This document shows, piece after piece, positions 1 to 8,742 of a stretch of 64,000 nt of DNA (within the stretch, counting starts at the first letter, position 1; each line of letters starts with the position of its first letter). The DNA is from Reyranella sp. CPCC 100927 (GTDB lineage Bacteria > Pseudomonadota > Alphaproteobacteria > Reyranellales > Reyranellaceae): assembly GCF_007859315.1 (NCBI RefSeq), contig NZ_VOHA01000001.1, positions 868,001-932,000 on the forward strand, written 5' to 3'. The notes beneath the pieces were generated by a model. It saw only the letters and a program-made list of their open reading frames with translations, searched no databases and was not told the DNA's origin. The translations under genes were made by a program, and so were the position numbers.

Positions 1-400
1 CCGGAGTCGGTAGGATCGTGTGACGGACTCTTGACAAGCGATCCATCGCCTCCGTTGCACTTACAACGATGTTGCGACGCGCCGCTTCAGCAACGATGAC
101 GCCTGCTACATGTAGCGACGCGATGTTGAGGTTCGCGCAACGGAGGCGATTTGCATGCGACGCTGCGACGGACGTGTCGCGCTTCGTTCGTTTACAAGCA
201 TCAATGTGGATAGCGTGAGTCATGGGATATCCAGAATCGCAACGTTCGTTGAGTCGCGATGTCGTTGTCAGACGCAACGGATGCGGCACGCGGTGCACGC
301 GACGATGCGATCGCGCAACGACACGTTCATCGGCGTGATGCGATCGTGATGCGATGACGTGCAAGCGTGACGAATGAACGATCGATGATGACGAGCGACC
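1..400. other. Non-coding segment, possibly dnaA-proximal, with one DnaA-box-like site
   Basis: I see no convincing gene in this stretch. It has one near-consensus DnaA box, TGTGGATAG at 205-213 (8 of 9 to TGTGGATAA). The hexamer GCAACG or its complement recurs at 53-58, 90-95, 137-142, 239-244, 274-279 and 315-320. The text is also rich in GCGATG/CGATCG words. In many alphaproteobacteria dnaA lies next to rpsT, so this could be a dnaA upstream region or the edge of an origin. That is inference; dnaA itself is not visible here and a single box is weak evidence. Confidence 0.35.
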
Positions 401-407
401 ACAAATG

Positions 408-438
408 AAAAAAGCGCCGGTCCGAAGACCGGCGCTTT
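408..438 (-). terminator. Rho-independent terminator of rpsT
   Basis: On the minus strand a perfect 12-bp stem (411-422 paired with 427-438, AAAGCGCCGGTC) closes a UUCG tetraloop and runs into six U residues. It lies 25 bases past the rpsT stop codon, the normal place for an intrinsic terminator. Confidence 0.93.
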
Positions 439-463
439 CGCCGCGATGTGTACCGAAACTCGA

Positions 464-727
464 TCAGGCCATCTTGTTGATCTTGGCAGCGAGGCGCGAG
501 GTCTTGCGTGCGGTCGTGTTGCGATGCGCGGCACCCTTGCCGGCGCCCTTCGCCAGTTCACTCTCCGCCGACTGCAATGCACTCGCCGCCGCGGTCTTGT
601 CGCCGCTGCGAATCGCTTCTTCCACTTTACGCACCGACGTACGCATCCGCGACCGCCGCATCTGATTGACCAGAGTCCGGCGTTCGGTCTGACGGGCGCG
701 CTTCTCAGCGGATTTATGATTGGCCAT
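464..727 (-). CDS. rpsT: 30S ribosomal protein S20
   Basis: This is an 87-residue, very basic protein starting [13 protein letters not shown], the hallmark N-terminus of S20, and ending in the usual lysine-rich helix ([14 protein letters not shown]). S20 binds 16S rRNA in the body of the small subunit and assists early assembly. The length is normal for the family. The gene is monocistronic: it has its own strong promoter (786-814) and its own intrinsic terminator (408-438). In alphaproteobacteria it commonly lies beside dnaA, which fits the DnaA-box-like site found beyond its terminator. Confidence 0.98.
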   Translation of the reverse strand: MANHKSAEKRARQTERRTLVNQMRRSRMRTSVRKVEEAIRSGDKTAAASALQSAESELAKGAGKGAAHRNTTARKTSRLAAKINKMA

Positions 728-785
728 CTTGTTCCATCCGGTGAGCCCGAGGGCCCGGGAAATTGCTGATCTCGTGAAGGCGCGG

Positions 786-814
786 CTTATACCGATGCCC
801 TAAGGGGGCGTCAA
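786..814 (-). promoter_or_regulatory. Sigma-70-type promoter of rpsT
   Basis: On the minus strand TTGACG (809-814) and TATAAG (786-791) are separated by exactly 17 bases. This predicts a transcript start about 50 bases before the rpsT start codon. Both hexamers are close to consensus, as expected for a highly expressed ribosomal protein gene. Confidence 0.8.
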
Positions 815-878
815 GGCTGTGGCGACTTGTCGCTAAAGCCTTGAATCAACACCCAATCTGGGCCGAAAAACGGGCGGT

Positions 879-1658
879 TCAGCGATGTTTCCATGCGGCT
901 TTTCGCTTGTCGGCGAAGGCATTCATGCCCTCGACCCGATCGGCGAACGCGAAGGTGGCGTGGAAGGTGCGCCGCTCGAACGTGATGCCGCTCGCCAATG
1001 GCGTCTCGAAAGCCTGGTTGACGGCCTCCTTGGCGACCATCGTGGCGGGCAGGGACATCGACGCGATCTTCTCTGCCGCGGCGACGGCTTCGTCCATCAA
1101 TTTGTCCAGTGTCACGACACGGCTCACCAGGCCGCACCGTTCGGCCTCAGCCGCGTCCATCATGCGACCGGTCAATACGAGATCCATCGCCTTGGCTTTG
1201 CCGATGAAGCGTGGCAGCCGCTGTGTGCCGCCGGCACCTGGAATGGTCCCCAGTGTGATCTCGGGTTGTCCGAACTTGGCATTGTCGGCGGCGATGATGA
1301 AGTCGCACATCATTGCCATCTCGCAGCCGCCGCCCAACGCGTAGCCGGCCACCGCCGCGATGATCGGCTTGCGGACCTGCGACACCTTTTCCCAGCCGAC
1401 AGTGATGAAGTCCTGCAGGAAAACGTCCTGGTACGACTTCTCCTTCATCTCCTTGATGTCGGCGCCGGCCGCGAAGGCCTTGTCGCTGCCGGTCATCACG
1501 ATGCAGCCGATGTTGGCATCGGCTTCGAACGCATCGAGCGCGTGGCCCACGTCGACGATCAGCGCCGCGCACAGCGCGTTCAATGCCTTGGGTCGATTCA
1601 GGCTGACGATGCCGACCCGGCCTCGGGTTTCGACTTTGATGTTTTCATATGCCGTCAT
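879..1658 (-). CDS. Enoyl-CoA hydratase (crotonase family)
   Basis: The protein has 259 residues and should hydrate trans-2-enoyl-CoA to 3-hydroxyacyl-CoA in fatty-acid or short-chain acyl-CoA breakdown. The two catalytic glutamates of true hydratases are both present: one in [13 protein letters not shown] and one in [18 protein letters not shown]. The oxyanion-hole segment AAGADIKEM is also clear, so this is not one of the many inactive or re-purposed crotonases. The ATG at 1658 is preferred over a GTG one codon upstream because GGGAGG sits five bases before it. It lies between mutM and rpsT on the same strand. Exact chain-length specificity cannot be told. Confidence 0.93.
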   Translation of the reverse strand: MTAYENIKVETRGRVGIVSLNRPKALNALCAALIVDVGHALDAFEADANIGCIVMTGSDKAFAAGADIKEMKEKSYQDVFLQDFITVGWEKVSQVRKPIIAAVAGYALGGGCEMAMMCDFIIAADNAKFGQPEITLGTIPGAGGTQRLPRFIGKAKAMDLVLTGRMMDAAEAERCGLVSRVVTLDKLMDEAVAAAEKIASMSLPATMVAKEAVNQAFETPLASGITFERRTFHATFAFADRVEGMNAFADKRKAAWKHR

Positions 1659-1733
1659 CACGACCTCCCGGCCCCATGGTTTCAGTCGTTCCTATCCAGA
1701 TTCAGTGCCGGCGGCAATTGCGGCGCAGTGCCC

Positions 1734-2570
1734 CTATCGCTGGCACGTCGGACAGAAGAATGTCGAACGGCCAGACTGCACGATGCGTCGTACGGCCTTA
1801 CCATTGTTGCAGCGCGTACATTTTTGTCCTTCGCGATCGTAGACTACGAAGCGCGTCTGGAAATAGCCGAGCTCGCCATCAGGCTGAACGTGATCGCGCA
1901 GGCTCGAGCCGCCGTCGACGATCGAACGCCGCAGCACGTCCTTGATCGCCATCATCAGCCGCTCGGCCCGCTCGCCCGTGACACTGTGTGCCGAGCGCCG
2001 CGGCGAGATGCCGGCAATATGCAGTGCCTCGCAGGCATAGATGTTGCCGACGCCGACCAGGACGTGCTGATCCAGCAGCGCGCTCTTGATCGGTGTGCGT
2101 TTGCCCTTCAGTCGTGTCGCCAGCGCCGGCCCGTCGAACGTGTCGTCCAGTGGCTCGGGGCCCAACGGCTTGAACAGTTTATGCGTGGCAATGTCTTCGT
2201 CGCGCAGCAGCAGCATCAATCCGAAACGACGAGCGTCGTTGAACCGGACCTGCCAGCCGTCGTCGACGTCGAAGACGACGTGATCATGGTCCTCGAACGG
2301 GATGCTGCGCGCATCACCGTTCAGCAGTTGCAGGCGTCCCGACATGCCGAGATGAACGACCAACGTGTGACCGTCCTCCAGCCGCCACAGCATGTATTTC
2401 GCGCGGCGGTCGATGGTGGTGACCGTCCGCCCTTCGACGCGCGCTGCAAAGCGCGCCGGCAAGGGCAGCCGCAGGTCGCGGCGGCGTTGCGTCAGGCGCA
2501 CGATGCGCCGCCCGGCCAGCCGGGGCATCAGGCCAAGGCGGACGGTTTCGACTTCAGGCAACTCGGGCAT
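1734..2570 (-). CDS. mutM: Formamidopyrimidine-DNA glycosylase (Fpg/MutM)
   Basis: This is a 278-residue base-excision repair enzyme that removes 8-oxoguanine and formamidopyrimidines and then cuts the abasic site. The mature N-terminus PELPEVETVRLGL is present; Pro2 is the catalytic nucleophile and Glu3 its partner, which fixes the start at the internal ATG rather than the longer in-frame extension up to 2663. The C-terminal zinc finger is complete (CTRCNNGKAVRR followed by FFCPTCQR). It is divergent from the EEP-family gene at 2650, with a short shared intergenic region. Confidence 0.97.
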   Translation of the reverse strand: MPELPEVETVRLGLMPRLAGRRIVRLTQRRRDLRLPLPARFAARVEGRTVTTIDRRAKYMLWRLEDGHTLVVHLGMSGRLQLLNGDARSIPFEDHDHVVFDVDDGWQVRFNDARRFGLMLLLRDEDIATHKLFKPLGPEPLDDTFDGPALATRLKGKRTPIKSALLDQHVLVGVGNIYACEALHIAGISPRRSAHSVTGERAERLMMAIKDVLRRSIVDGGSSLRDHVQPDGELGYFQTRFVVYDREGQKCTRCNNGKAVRRIVQSGRSTFFCPTCQR

Positions 2571-2649
2571 GGCGTTTGGTAGCACGTGTGCAAGGACTGC
2601 CCATACCTTATACATGTGGCGCGGCAGGGGTGCGACCGGCCGTCGGGGT

Positions 2650-3699
2650 ATGAAAGGCTGCACTTTGGGAGCGGGCCGGGATCGATCGCGTCGCGCGCCA
2701 CGGCGGCACTGGGCGGAAGGCGCCTTCAGCCAGCTGGTCCTGGTCGTGTGCGTGCTGGCGATTCTGGCACTGGCCGGCAGCTGGTGGCCGCTGTTCGACT
2801 TTTACGCCCAGCTGCAGATGCAGATTCTGGTCGTAACGACGGTGAGCATGCTCGTTGCCGTCAGCGTCCAGATGTGGCGTTCGTTCGTGCAGAGTCTTGT
2901 GTGTGCGGCGGCGCTGGGCTGGAGCTTGTACCCCCATCTCGCACCGCCGCCGCGGGTCGAGCCGGGCGTCGCGCCGGGTGCGGGGGCTCCCGTGCGCATC
3001 GCCTGGGCCAATCTCCGGAACTGGGTGACGGGCGGCCCCGCCGTGGTGCGCCTGCTCGATACTGAAACGCCGGATATCGTAATCCTGACCGAATTGACCG
3101 AGCGCCATCGAGCAGCCGCCATGACCGCGCCCGGCTACCGGTTCCGGACCCCGTTCCCGGCCGGCAGTGCCTTCGACCTGCTGCTGATAAGCCGCATTCA
3201 GCCGACCGAAGTCCGTTTCGATTATGCGTTCGGAGCCGATTATCCCATCCTGGAGGCCCGGTTCTGTGCCATTGATGGGGCTTCGGTGTGCCTGGCGATC
3301 ATCGCGCTGCATGCACCACGCCCGCCGCTGCCTGAAGCCGCCTGGGGTGAGCCGGCCGTTCTGCGTGACGGCCTGTTGGCCTTGGCGGCCACCATGGCCC
3401 GCCGCCGTCTGGCGGCCCAGGACCACGTGCTGCTGATCGGAGACTTTAACGCAACGCCTTATTCCAGCGCCGTGCGCGACATGCTTGCGCGCAGCGGCCT
3501 GATCGACACCGCGGCGGCGGCGGCGGAGAATCCCGAGCAGCCGCGGCCGACTTGGCTGTCGACATGGCCGGGGGTGGGCCTGCCGATCGACAATGCCTTG
3601 ATCAGTCCAGGCCTGCGGGTGGTCGAGCGGCGGCTGGGGCCGAATATCCAGTCCGACCATCGGCCGTTGGTACTGCACCTGCGCCTGTTGGGTCCGTGA
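2650..3699 (+). CDS. Endonuclease/exonuclease/phosphatase (EEP) family protein, membrane-anchored
   Basis: The protein has about 349 residues. Two hydrophobic segments near the N-terminus (LVLVVCVLAILALAGSWW and a second from ILVVTTVSMLVAV) are followed by an EEP hydrolase domain. Family motifs occur in order: WANLRNW, ILTELTE (metal-binding Glu), IALHAPRP, LLIGDFNATP, IDNALI and SDHRPLVLHL. It resembles the YafD-like group whose catalytic domain faces outside the cytoplasm; the substrate (phospholipid head group, sugar phosphate or nucleic acid) is unknown. The start is uncertain: ATG 2614, ATG 2650 and TTG 2665 are all possible, and the longer open frame upstream overlaps mutM and is not believed. 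Confidence 0.82.
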   Translation: MKGCTLGAGRDRSRRAPRRHWAEGAFSQLVLVVCVLAILALAGSWWPLFDFYAQLQMQILVVTTVSMLVAVSVQMWRSFVQSLVCAAALGWSLYPHLAPPPRVEPGVAPGAGAPVRIAWANLRNWVTGGPAVVRLLDTETPDIVILTELTERHRAAAMTAPGYRFRTPFPAGSAFDLLLISRIQPTEVRFDYAFGADYPILEARFCAIDGASVCLAIIALHAPRPPLPEAAWGEPAVLRDGLLALAATMARRRLAAQDHVLLIGDFNATPYSSAVRDMLARSGLIDTAAAAAENPEQPRPTWLSTWPGVGLPIDNALISPGLRVVERRLGPNIQSDHRPLVLHLRLLGP

Positions 3700-3769
3700 T
3701 CGCGGGGTGTCGCCGTACAAACGGACGCAAGTGGCGTCCCGTGCCGGCGCAGACTATATGCAGGGGTGC

Positions 3770-4549
3770 ATGACCCGATCCGATCCTCCTGCCGACCCGA
3801 CCGCGTCCGACACCACTGCCCCGTTCGGCTATCGCGAGGTGCCGGCGGCCGACAAGGCCGGCCTGGTGCGCCAGGTCTTCGACAACGTTGCGGTCCGCTA
3901 CGATCTGATGAACGACCTGATGTCGCTGGGCGTCCATCGCTTGTGGAAGGACCGGATGGTGGCGATGTTGGCGCCGCGCACCGGGGCTGCGATCATCGAC
4001 GTTGCCGGCGGCACGGGTGATATCGCGTTTCGCATCCATGATCGGACGCAAGGCGGGGCCCACGTCACCATCTGCGACATCAATCCCACCATGCTGAGCG
4101 TCGGCCAGGATCGCGCCGTCGACCGTGGGATTCTGCGAGGACTGGATTGGACAGCCGGGGATGCCGAGGCGCTGCCGTTTCCGGACCGCCGGTTCGACGG
4201 CTACACGATTGCGTTCGGCTTGCGCAACGTGACGCACATCGATCGGGCGCTGGCGGAAGCGCACCGCGTGCTCAAACCGGGTGGGCGCTTTCTGTGCCTG
4301 GAATTCTCCCACGTCACCATGCCGCTGCTGGGCCGTGTCTACGATGTGTATTCGGCCACGATGCTGCCGACCCTGGGTGGACTTGTGGCCGGTGATCGCG
4401 AGTCCTATCGCTATCTGCATGAGAGCATTCGCCGCCACCCTCCGCAGGACGAACTCGCCGCCAAGATGACCGCCGCGGGTTTTTCGCATGTGACGTGGCG
4501 CGATATGTCGGGCGGCATCGTCGCCTTGCATAGCGGTTGGCGGATCTGA
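3770..4549 (+). CDS. ubiE: Demethylmenaquinone/2-methoxy-6-polyprenyl-1,4-benzoquinol methyltransferase
   Basis: This is a 259-residue class I SAM methyltransferase that performs the C-methylation step of ubiquinone synthesis. The family signatures are FDNVAVRYDLMNDLMSLG near the N-terminus, the SAM loop DVAGGTGDIAFR, GDAEALPFPD, GLRNVTHIDRALAEAHRVL, and the C-terminal GGIVALHSGW. Start ATG 3770 is chosen because AGGGG lies just before it; an in-frame extension to 3707 lacks family similarity. It is followed 13 bases later by ubiB, the usual alphaproteobacterial ubiquinone pair. Confidence 0.97.
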   Translation: MTRSDPPADPTASDTTAPFGYREVPAADKAGLVRQVFDNVAVRYDLMNDLMSLGVHRLWKDRMVAMLAPRTGAAIIDVAGGTGDIAFRIHDRTQGGAHVTICDINPTMLSVGQDRAVDRGILRGLDWTAGDAEALPFPDRRFDGYTIAFGLRNVTHIDRALAEAHRVLKPGGRFLCLEFSHVTMPLLGRVYDVYSATMLPTLGGLVAGDRESYRYLHESIRRHPPQDELAAKMTAAGFSHVTWRDMSGGIVALHSGWRI

Positions 4550-4562
4550 GACTGCGGCCGCC

Positions 4563-6098
4563 ATGCTTCGCTTCCTGCGCAATGGCCTGCGGCTCGTACA
4601 GCTTGCTTTTACCTTGGCGCGGCACGATGCGCTGTTTCCGCTCGAGACGCTGCGGATCGCCCCTGGCCTTGTGGCTGTGGCGCGGCTGGTGCGTCGTCGG
4701 GGCGAGACGAGGCGGCCGGGGCAGCGCTTGGCCGCGGCGCTGGCGGCCATGGGGCCGAGCTTCATCAAGTTCGGACAGGCCCTGTCGACGCGGGCTGATC
4801 TGCTGAGCGAGGAGGTTGCGCTCGATCTCGGGCAGCTTGCCGACCAACTGGAACCGTTCGCCGGTACCGCCGCGCGGCGCACCATTGAGCACGAGCTGGG
4901 GCGGCCGATCGAGGCACTGTTCACCACGTTCGACGACGCGGCCGTGGCCGCAGCGTCGATCGCGCAGGTGCACTACGCGGTGACCGCCGATGGCCACGAG
5001 GTTGCGGTCAAAGTGCTGCGGCCGGGGATCGAGGAGGCCTTCGCGCGCGATCTTGATCTGTTCTATTGGCTGGCCGACCTGGTGGAGCGTACGCAGCCGC
5101 GGTTTCGCCGCCTGCGGCCGACGGCTTCGGTGCGGGCGTTCGCCGACGTCGTGCGCGTCGAGATGGACCTGCGCATGGAGGCCGCCGCCGCCGAGGAGCT
5201 GGGTGCCAATTTCGCCAGTGATCCGGACTATCGTACGCCCGCCGTCGACTGGGATCGCACCGCACGGCGTGTGATGACGATGGAGCGCGTGCGGGGTATC
5301 CCGATTGGCGACCGCGACAAGTTGCTGGCGGCCGGCCATGACCTGAATGCCGTCCTGAAGAAGAGTGCGGAGGCGTTCTTTTTCCAGGTGTTCCGAGACG
5401 GTTTCTTTCACGGCGATGTGCATGGTGGCAACGCCTTCGTCGAAGAGTCGGGCTGCGTTGTGCCGGTCGATTTCGGCATCATGGGGCGGGTCGATGCCGA
5501 CACGCGTGGGTATCTGGCCGAACTGCTGATCGCCTTCCTGCGCCGCGATTACCAGGCGGTCGCCGAAGTGCAGTTCCGCGCCGGCTATGTGCCACCCGAC
5601 AAGTCGGTCGAAATGTTCGCCCAGGCGTGTCGCTCGATCGGTGAGCCGATTTTCGGCAAGCCGTCGAGCCAGATCTCGATCGCGCGCCTGCTGGCCCAGC
5701 TGATGCGGGTCACCGAGCAGTTCGAAATGCAGGCGCAGCCCCAGCTGCTGTTGTTGCAGAAGACCATGCTGATGGCCGAAGGCATGGGCACCAAGCTCAA
5801 TCCCGGCGTCAATATCTGGGAGCTGGCGCGGCCCCTGATCGAGGACTGGATGCTCACGCATTTCGGCCCGCGCGCGCGGCTGGAGCGGGCGCTGGCCGAG
5901 GCGGTCGATGCCGTGCGCAAGCTGCCGCGCCTGGTCGATACGGTCGAGCAGATCGCCGAACGCGAGCGGCGGCGTGCCGAACGCGAGCTGGCCACGCCTC
6001 CCGTTGCCGATGGAAGCGGGCGACGGGTGCGGGTCGACTGGGTGCTGCTGATCGCGATCGCGGCGCTGGCTGCCGCCGTCGCGGCATGGTGGCGGTGA
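4563..6098 (+). CDS. ubiB: Ubiquinone biosynthesis atypical kinase/ATPase UbiB
   Basis: This is a 511-residue membrane-anchored protein of the ABC1/ADCK/UbiB family that supports aerobic ubiquinone synthesis. Diagnostic motifs are the KxGQ element (SFIKFGQALSTRADLL), the alanine-rich nucleotide loop (AVAAASIAQVHYA), the lysine motif VAVKVLRPGIE, the catalytic loop GFFHGDVHGGNAFV, and the metal motif VDFGIMGRV. The C-terminus is a hydrophobic helix (WVLLIAIAALAAAVAAWW), as in bacterial UbiB. It is co-directional with and immediately after ubiE, and the next gene begins four bases past its stop, so the three are probably cotranscribed. Confidence 0.97.
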   Translation: MLRFLRNGLRLVQLAFTLARHDALFPLETLRIAPGLVAVARLVRRRGETRRPGQRLAAALAAMGPSFIKFGQALSTRADLLSEEVALDLGQLADQLEPFAGTAARRTIEHELGRPIEALFTTFDDAAVAAASIAQVHYAVTADGHEVAVKVLRPGIEEAFARDLDLFYWLADLVERTQPRFRRLRPTASVRAFADVVRVEMDLRMEAAAAEELGANFASDPDYRTPAVDWDRTARRVMTMERVRGIPIGDRDKLLAAGHDLNAVLKKSAEAFFFQVFRDGFFHGDVHGGNAFVEESGCVVPVDFGIMGRVDADTRGYLAELLIAFLRRDYQAVAEVQFRAGYVPPDKSVEMFAQACRSIGEPIFGKPSSQISIARLLAQLMRVTEQFEMQAQPQLLLLQKTMLMAEGMGTKLNPGVNIWELARPLIEDWMLTHFGPRARLERALAEAVDAVRKLPRLVDTVEQIAERERRRAERELATPPVADGSGRRVRVDWVLLIAIAALAAAVAAWWR

Positions 6099-6101
6099 GG
6101 C

Positions 6102-6815
6102 ATGGTGGCAAGGGCAAGACAAGCGGGCAGCGCGCGGCCGGTGCCGCGACCATCAGCCTTCAGTGCCGACACGTTCCGCTTCCTCAAGGCCCTGGACTTC
6201 CATCAGGATCGCGCCTGGTTCCAGGCCAATCGCGACCTGTACGAGCAAACAGTACGCTCGCCCATGATCGCCACTGTCGAGGCATTGGTTGTCGCCATGC
6301 GCCGGCGCAAGGTGCCGTTCCTGGGTGACCCCAAGACGGCCATTCTGCGCATCCACCGCGACGTGCGCTTCACCAAGGACAAACGGCCTTACAACGCCCA
6401 CACGGCGATGATGCTGTCGCGGACCGGGCGACGTGATGCCACAGGCCACTTCTATCTGCAGATCGACCCCAAGGGCTCGTTCGTGGCCGCGGGCTTCTAT
6501 CGTCCGGAACCGACCGACTTGCTGAGGCTGCGCCGGTCCATTGTCGCGCGGCCATCGCGGTTTCTCGCCATGCAGTCCGCCCTGAAACGGGGTGGCCTGA
6601 TGCTCGATCCGGAAGACCAGTTGACGCGACTGCCGGCGGGATTCTCGGACGTCCATCCCCGTCTGGACGCGGCCGTGCGGCTGAAGTCCTTTTTCGTTCT
6701 GCGCAACCTCGCCGAACGTGACGTCACGGACCGGGACGCCCTGATCGCGGCATCGGTGGATTTTGCCGCGGCGGCGATGCCGTTGATGCGGCTCGGTTGG
6801 GAAGTGCTGACCTGA
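6102..6815 (+). CDS. DUF2461 (TIGR02453) family protein
   Basis: This 237-residue cytoplasmic protein belongs to the DUF2461 family, recognised by FRFLKALDFHQDRAWFQANR near residue 25, AILRIHRDVRFTKDKRPYN near residue 85, YLQIDPKGSFVAAGFYRP near residue 125 and the C-terminal RLKSFFVLRNL. No biochemical function is established for the family. It starts four bases after the ubiB stop, which suggests cotranscription, but the link to quinone synthesis may only be positional. A basic, low-complexity N-terminus of about 20 residues precedes the conserved part, so the true start could be slightly internal. Confidence 0.85.
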   Translation: MVARARQAGSARPVPRPSAFSADTFRFLKALDFHQDRAWFQANRDLYEQTVRSPMIATVEALVVAMRRRKVPFLGDPKTAILRIHRDVRFTKDKRPYNAHTAMMLSRTGRRDATGHFYLQIDPKGSFVAAGFYRPEPTDLLRLRRSIVARPSRFLAMQSALKRGGLMLDPEDQLTRLPAGFSDVHPRLDAAVRLKSFFVLRNLAERDVTDRDALIAASVDFAAAAMPLMRLGWEVLT

Positions 6816-6915
6816 CGCGCGTGATTGCCATGCATCGCCTTGCGCGGAGCCCGGCGCGTTTGCCATCATCCGGCCGTCCGACCGGACGGTCGCCGCCACC
6901 CGGCGGGAGGGAGTC

Positions 6916-8181
6916 ATGTTAACCGGCAAGCGTATTCTGCTGATCATCACCGGCGGCATTGCCGCCTTCAAATGCCATGACCTCATCCGTCGCCTGCGCG
7001 AACGCGGTGCCGGCGTGCGCTGCGTCATGACCCAGGCCGCGACGCGCTTCGTCACGCCGCTGTCGCTGCAGGCGCTGTCGGAAGACAAGGTCTACACCGA
7101 CATGTTCTCGCTCACCGACGAGAACGAGATGGGCCATATCGAGTTGTCGCGCGAGGCTGACCTGCTGGTGGTCGCGCCGGCGACCGCCGATCTTCTGGCC
7201 AAGATGACGGCGGGGTTGGCAGATGACCTTGCCTCGACCGTTCTGCTGGCCACCGACAAGGTGGTGCTGACGGCGCCGGCAATGAACGTCCGCATGTGGC
7301 TGCATCCGGCGACCCAGGCCAATGTCGCGACCCTGCGCAGCCGGGGCGTGCTGTTCGTCGGACCCAACGATGGCGTCATGGCCTGCAACGAGTACGGCCC
7401 GGGGCGCATGTCCGAGCCACTGGAGATCGTGGCCGCCATCGAGGCGTTTTTCACCGGCACGCTGCCGGCGCCTGCCGTGCCGGGCGCCCTGCCGTATCCG
7501 CCCGAGCCGATCTCGTTGCCGCACCGGCCACTGCTGGGCCGCCGGGCGTTGGTCACCAGCGGCCCGACCCGCGAGGCGATCGATCCGGTCCGCTATATCT
7601 CCAACCACTCGTCGGGGCGGCAGGGCCACGCCATCGCCGCGGCGCTGGCGGCGCTGGGCGCGGATGTCACCCTGGTCGCCGGGCCGGTATCGCAGCTCGA
7701 CCCGCCTGGCGTTCGTGTCGTGAAGGTAGAGTCGGCTGACCAGATGCTCGCCGCGTGCCAGGCCGCCCTGCCGGTCGACGTGGCGGTGTGCGCGGCAGCC
7801 GTGGCCGACTGGAAGGTAGCCAACGTCCAAGGCGCCAAACTCAAGAAGACGCCCGGCGCGCCGCCGCCGCCGATGGAACTGGTGCCTAACCCCGACATCC
7901 TGGCGACGTTGTCGGCCCAGGGCGCCCATCGGCCGCGGCTGGTCATCGGCTTTGCGGCCGAAACCGAGAATGTGGTCGCCAACGCCGTCACCAAACGCAC
8001 GCGCAAGGGCTGCGACTGGATCCTGGCCAACGACGTCTCGCCCGCCAGCGGTACGTTCGGCGGCGAGAACAATACGATCCATCTGGTGACGGCCGATGGG
8101 GTCGATGCATGGCCGACGCAATCGAAGGACGCGGTCGCCGGCCATCTGGCGGCACGGATTGCCCAGCACCTGACGGCCTGA
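6916..8181 (+). CDS. coaBC: Bifunctional phosphopantothenoylcysteine decarboxylase / phosphopantothenate-cysteine ligase
   Basis: The 421-residue fusion enzyme catalyses two successive steps of coenzyme A synthesis. The N-terminal flavoprotein decarboxylase half shows ITGGIAAFK, the catalytic His in MGHIELSREADL, the PAMNVRMW motif and the substrate-clamp Cys in ACNEYGPGRM. The C-terminal ligase half shows LVTSGPTREAIDPVRYISNHSSGRQG, AAVADWK and the lysine-bearing KLKKTPG. A strong GGGAGGGAG ribosome-binding site precedes ATG 6916. It lies upstream of dut, a frequently conserved coaBC-dut pairing. Confidence 0.97.
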   Translation: MLTGKRILLIITGGIAAFKCHDLIRRLRERGAGVRCVMTQAATRFVTPLSLQALSEDKVYTDMFSLTDENEMGHIELSREADLLVVAPATADLLAKMTAGLADDLASTVLLATDKVVLTAPAMNVRMWLHPATQANVATLRSRGVLFVGPNDGVMACNEYGPGRMSEPLEIVAAIEAFFTGTLPAPAVPGALPYPPEPISLPHRPLLGRRALVTSGPTREAIDPVRYISNHSSGRQGHAIAAALAALGADVTLVAGPVSQLDPPGVRVVKVESADQMLAACQAALPVDVAVCAAAVADWKVANVQGAKLKKTPGAPPPPMELVPNPDILATLSAQGAHRPRLVIGFAAETENVVANAVTKRTRKGCDWILANDVSPASGTFGGENNTIHLVTADGVDAWPTQSKDAVAGHLAARIAQHLTA

Positions 8182-8279
8182 CGTCACCCCAAAGTTATAC
8201 AGGGTCAGCCGGAAGACCGGTTGCGATCCACGTGGCCGATATGTGAAATTCGGCGCGCCCACCTTTCATTGCATGTGCC

Positions 8280-8738
8280 ATGTCTGATCCAGTCATCATC
8301 GACGTCAAACGCTTGCCCCACGCCGCCGATTTGCCGCTGCCGGCCTATGCGACGGCCATGGCTGCCGGCATGGACCTGCTTGCGGCGATCGACGGCGATG
8401 TCGTCCTGGCCCCGCTGGGACGGGCGATTGTGCCGACGGGGTTGCAGATCGCGCTGCCGCCCGGCTTCGAGGCCCAGGTACGGCCGCGATCGGGACTGGC
8501 CGCCAAGAACGGCGTCACGGTGGCCAATGCACCCGGCACCATCGATGCCGACTACCGGGGTGAGGTGGGCGTCATCCTGGTCAACCTCAGCGCCGAGCCG
8601 TTCACCATCACCCGGGGCATGCGGATCGCGCAGATGGTGATCGCCCGCCATGAGCAAGCCCGTTGGCGCGAGGTCGAGGTGCTGGCCGAAACCGCCCGCG
8701 GTGCCGGCGGCTTCGGCTCCACCGGCACGCGGGGATGA
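8280..8738 (+). CDS. dut: Deoxyuridine 5'-triphosphate nucleotidohydrolase
   Basis: This 152-residue trimeric dUTPase hydrolyses dUTP to dUMP and pyrophosphate, keeping uracil out of DNA and feeding thymidylate synthesis. All five motifs are in order: AGMDLLA (I), [11 protein letters not shown] (II), [17 protein letters not shown] (III, with the catalytic Asp), RIAQMVI (IV) and the flexible C-terminal GAGGFGSTG (V). It follows coaBC by about 100 bases and the Rrf2-type regulator begins five bases after its stop. Confidence 0.97.
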   Translation: MSDPVIIDVKRLPHAADLPLPAYATAMAAGMDLLAAIDGDVVLAPLGRAIVPTGLQIALPPGFEAQVRPRSGLAAKNGVTVANAPGTIDADYRGEVGVILVNLSAEPFTITRGMRIAQMVIARHEQARWREVEVLAETARGAGGFGSTGTRG

Positions 8739-8742
8739 CGGC

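Noticed and set aside
155-349. Short plus-strand open frame and an opposing frame (268-582) in the first 600 bases
   Set aside because: Codon pattern and composition are not protein-like, no family resemblance, and the second one covers the rpsT terminator and the rpsT gene itself.
885-2582. Very long plus-strand open frame (565 codons) opposite echA and mutM
   Set aside because: It is the antisense shadow of two well-supported genes; high GC keeps such frames open.
2392-2649. N-terminal extension of the EEP-family protein
   Set aside because: It runs antisense through the start of mutM and encodes Arg-rich text without similarity; the credible protein starts at 2614-2665.
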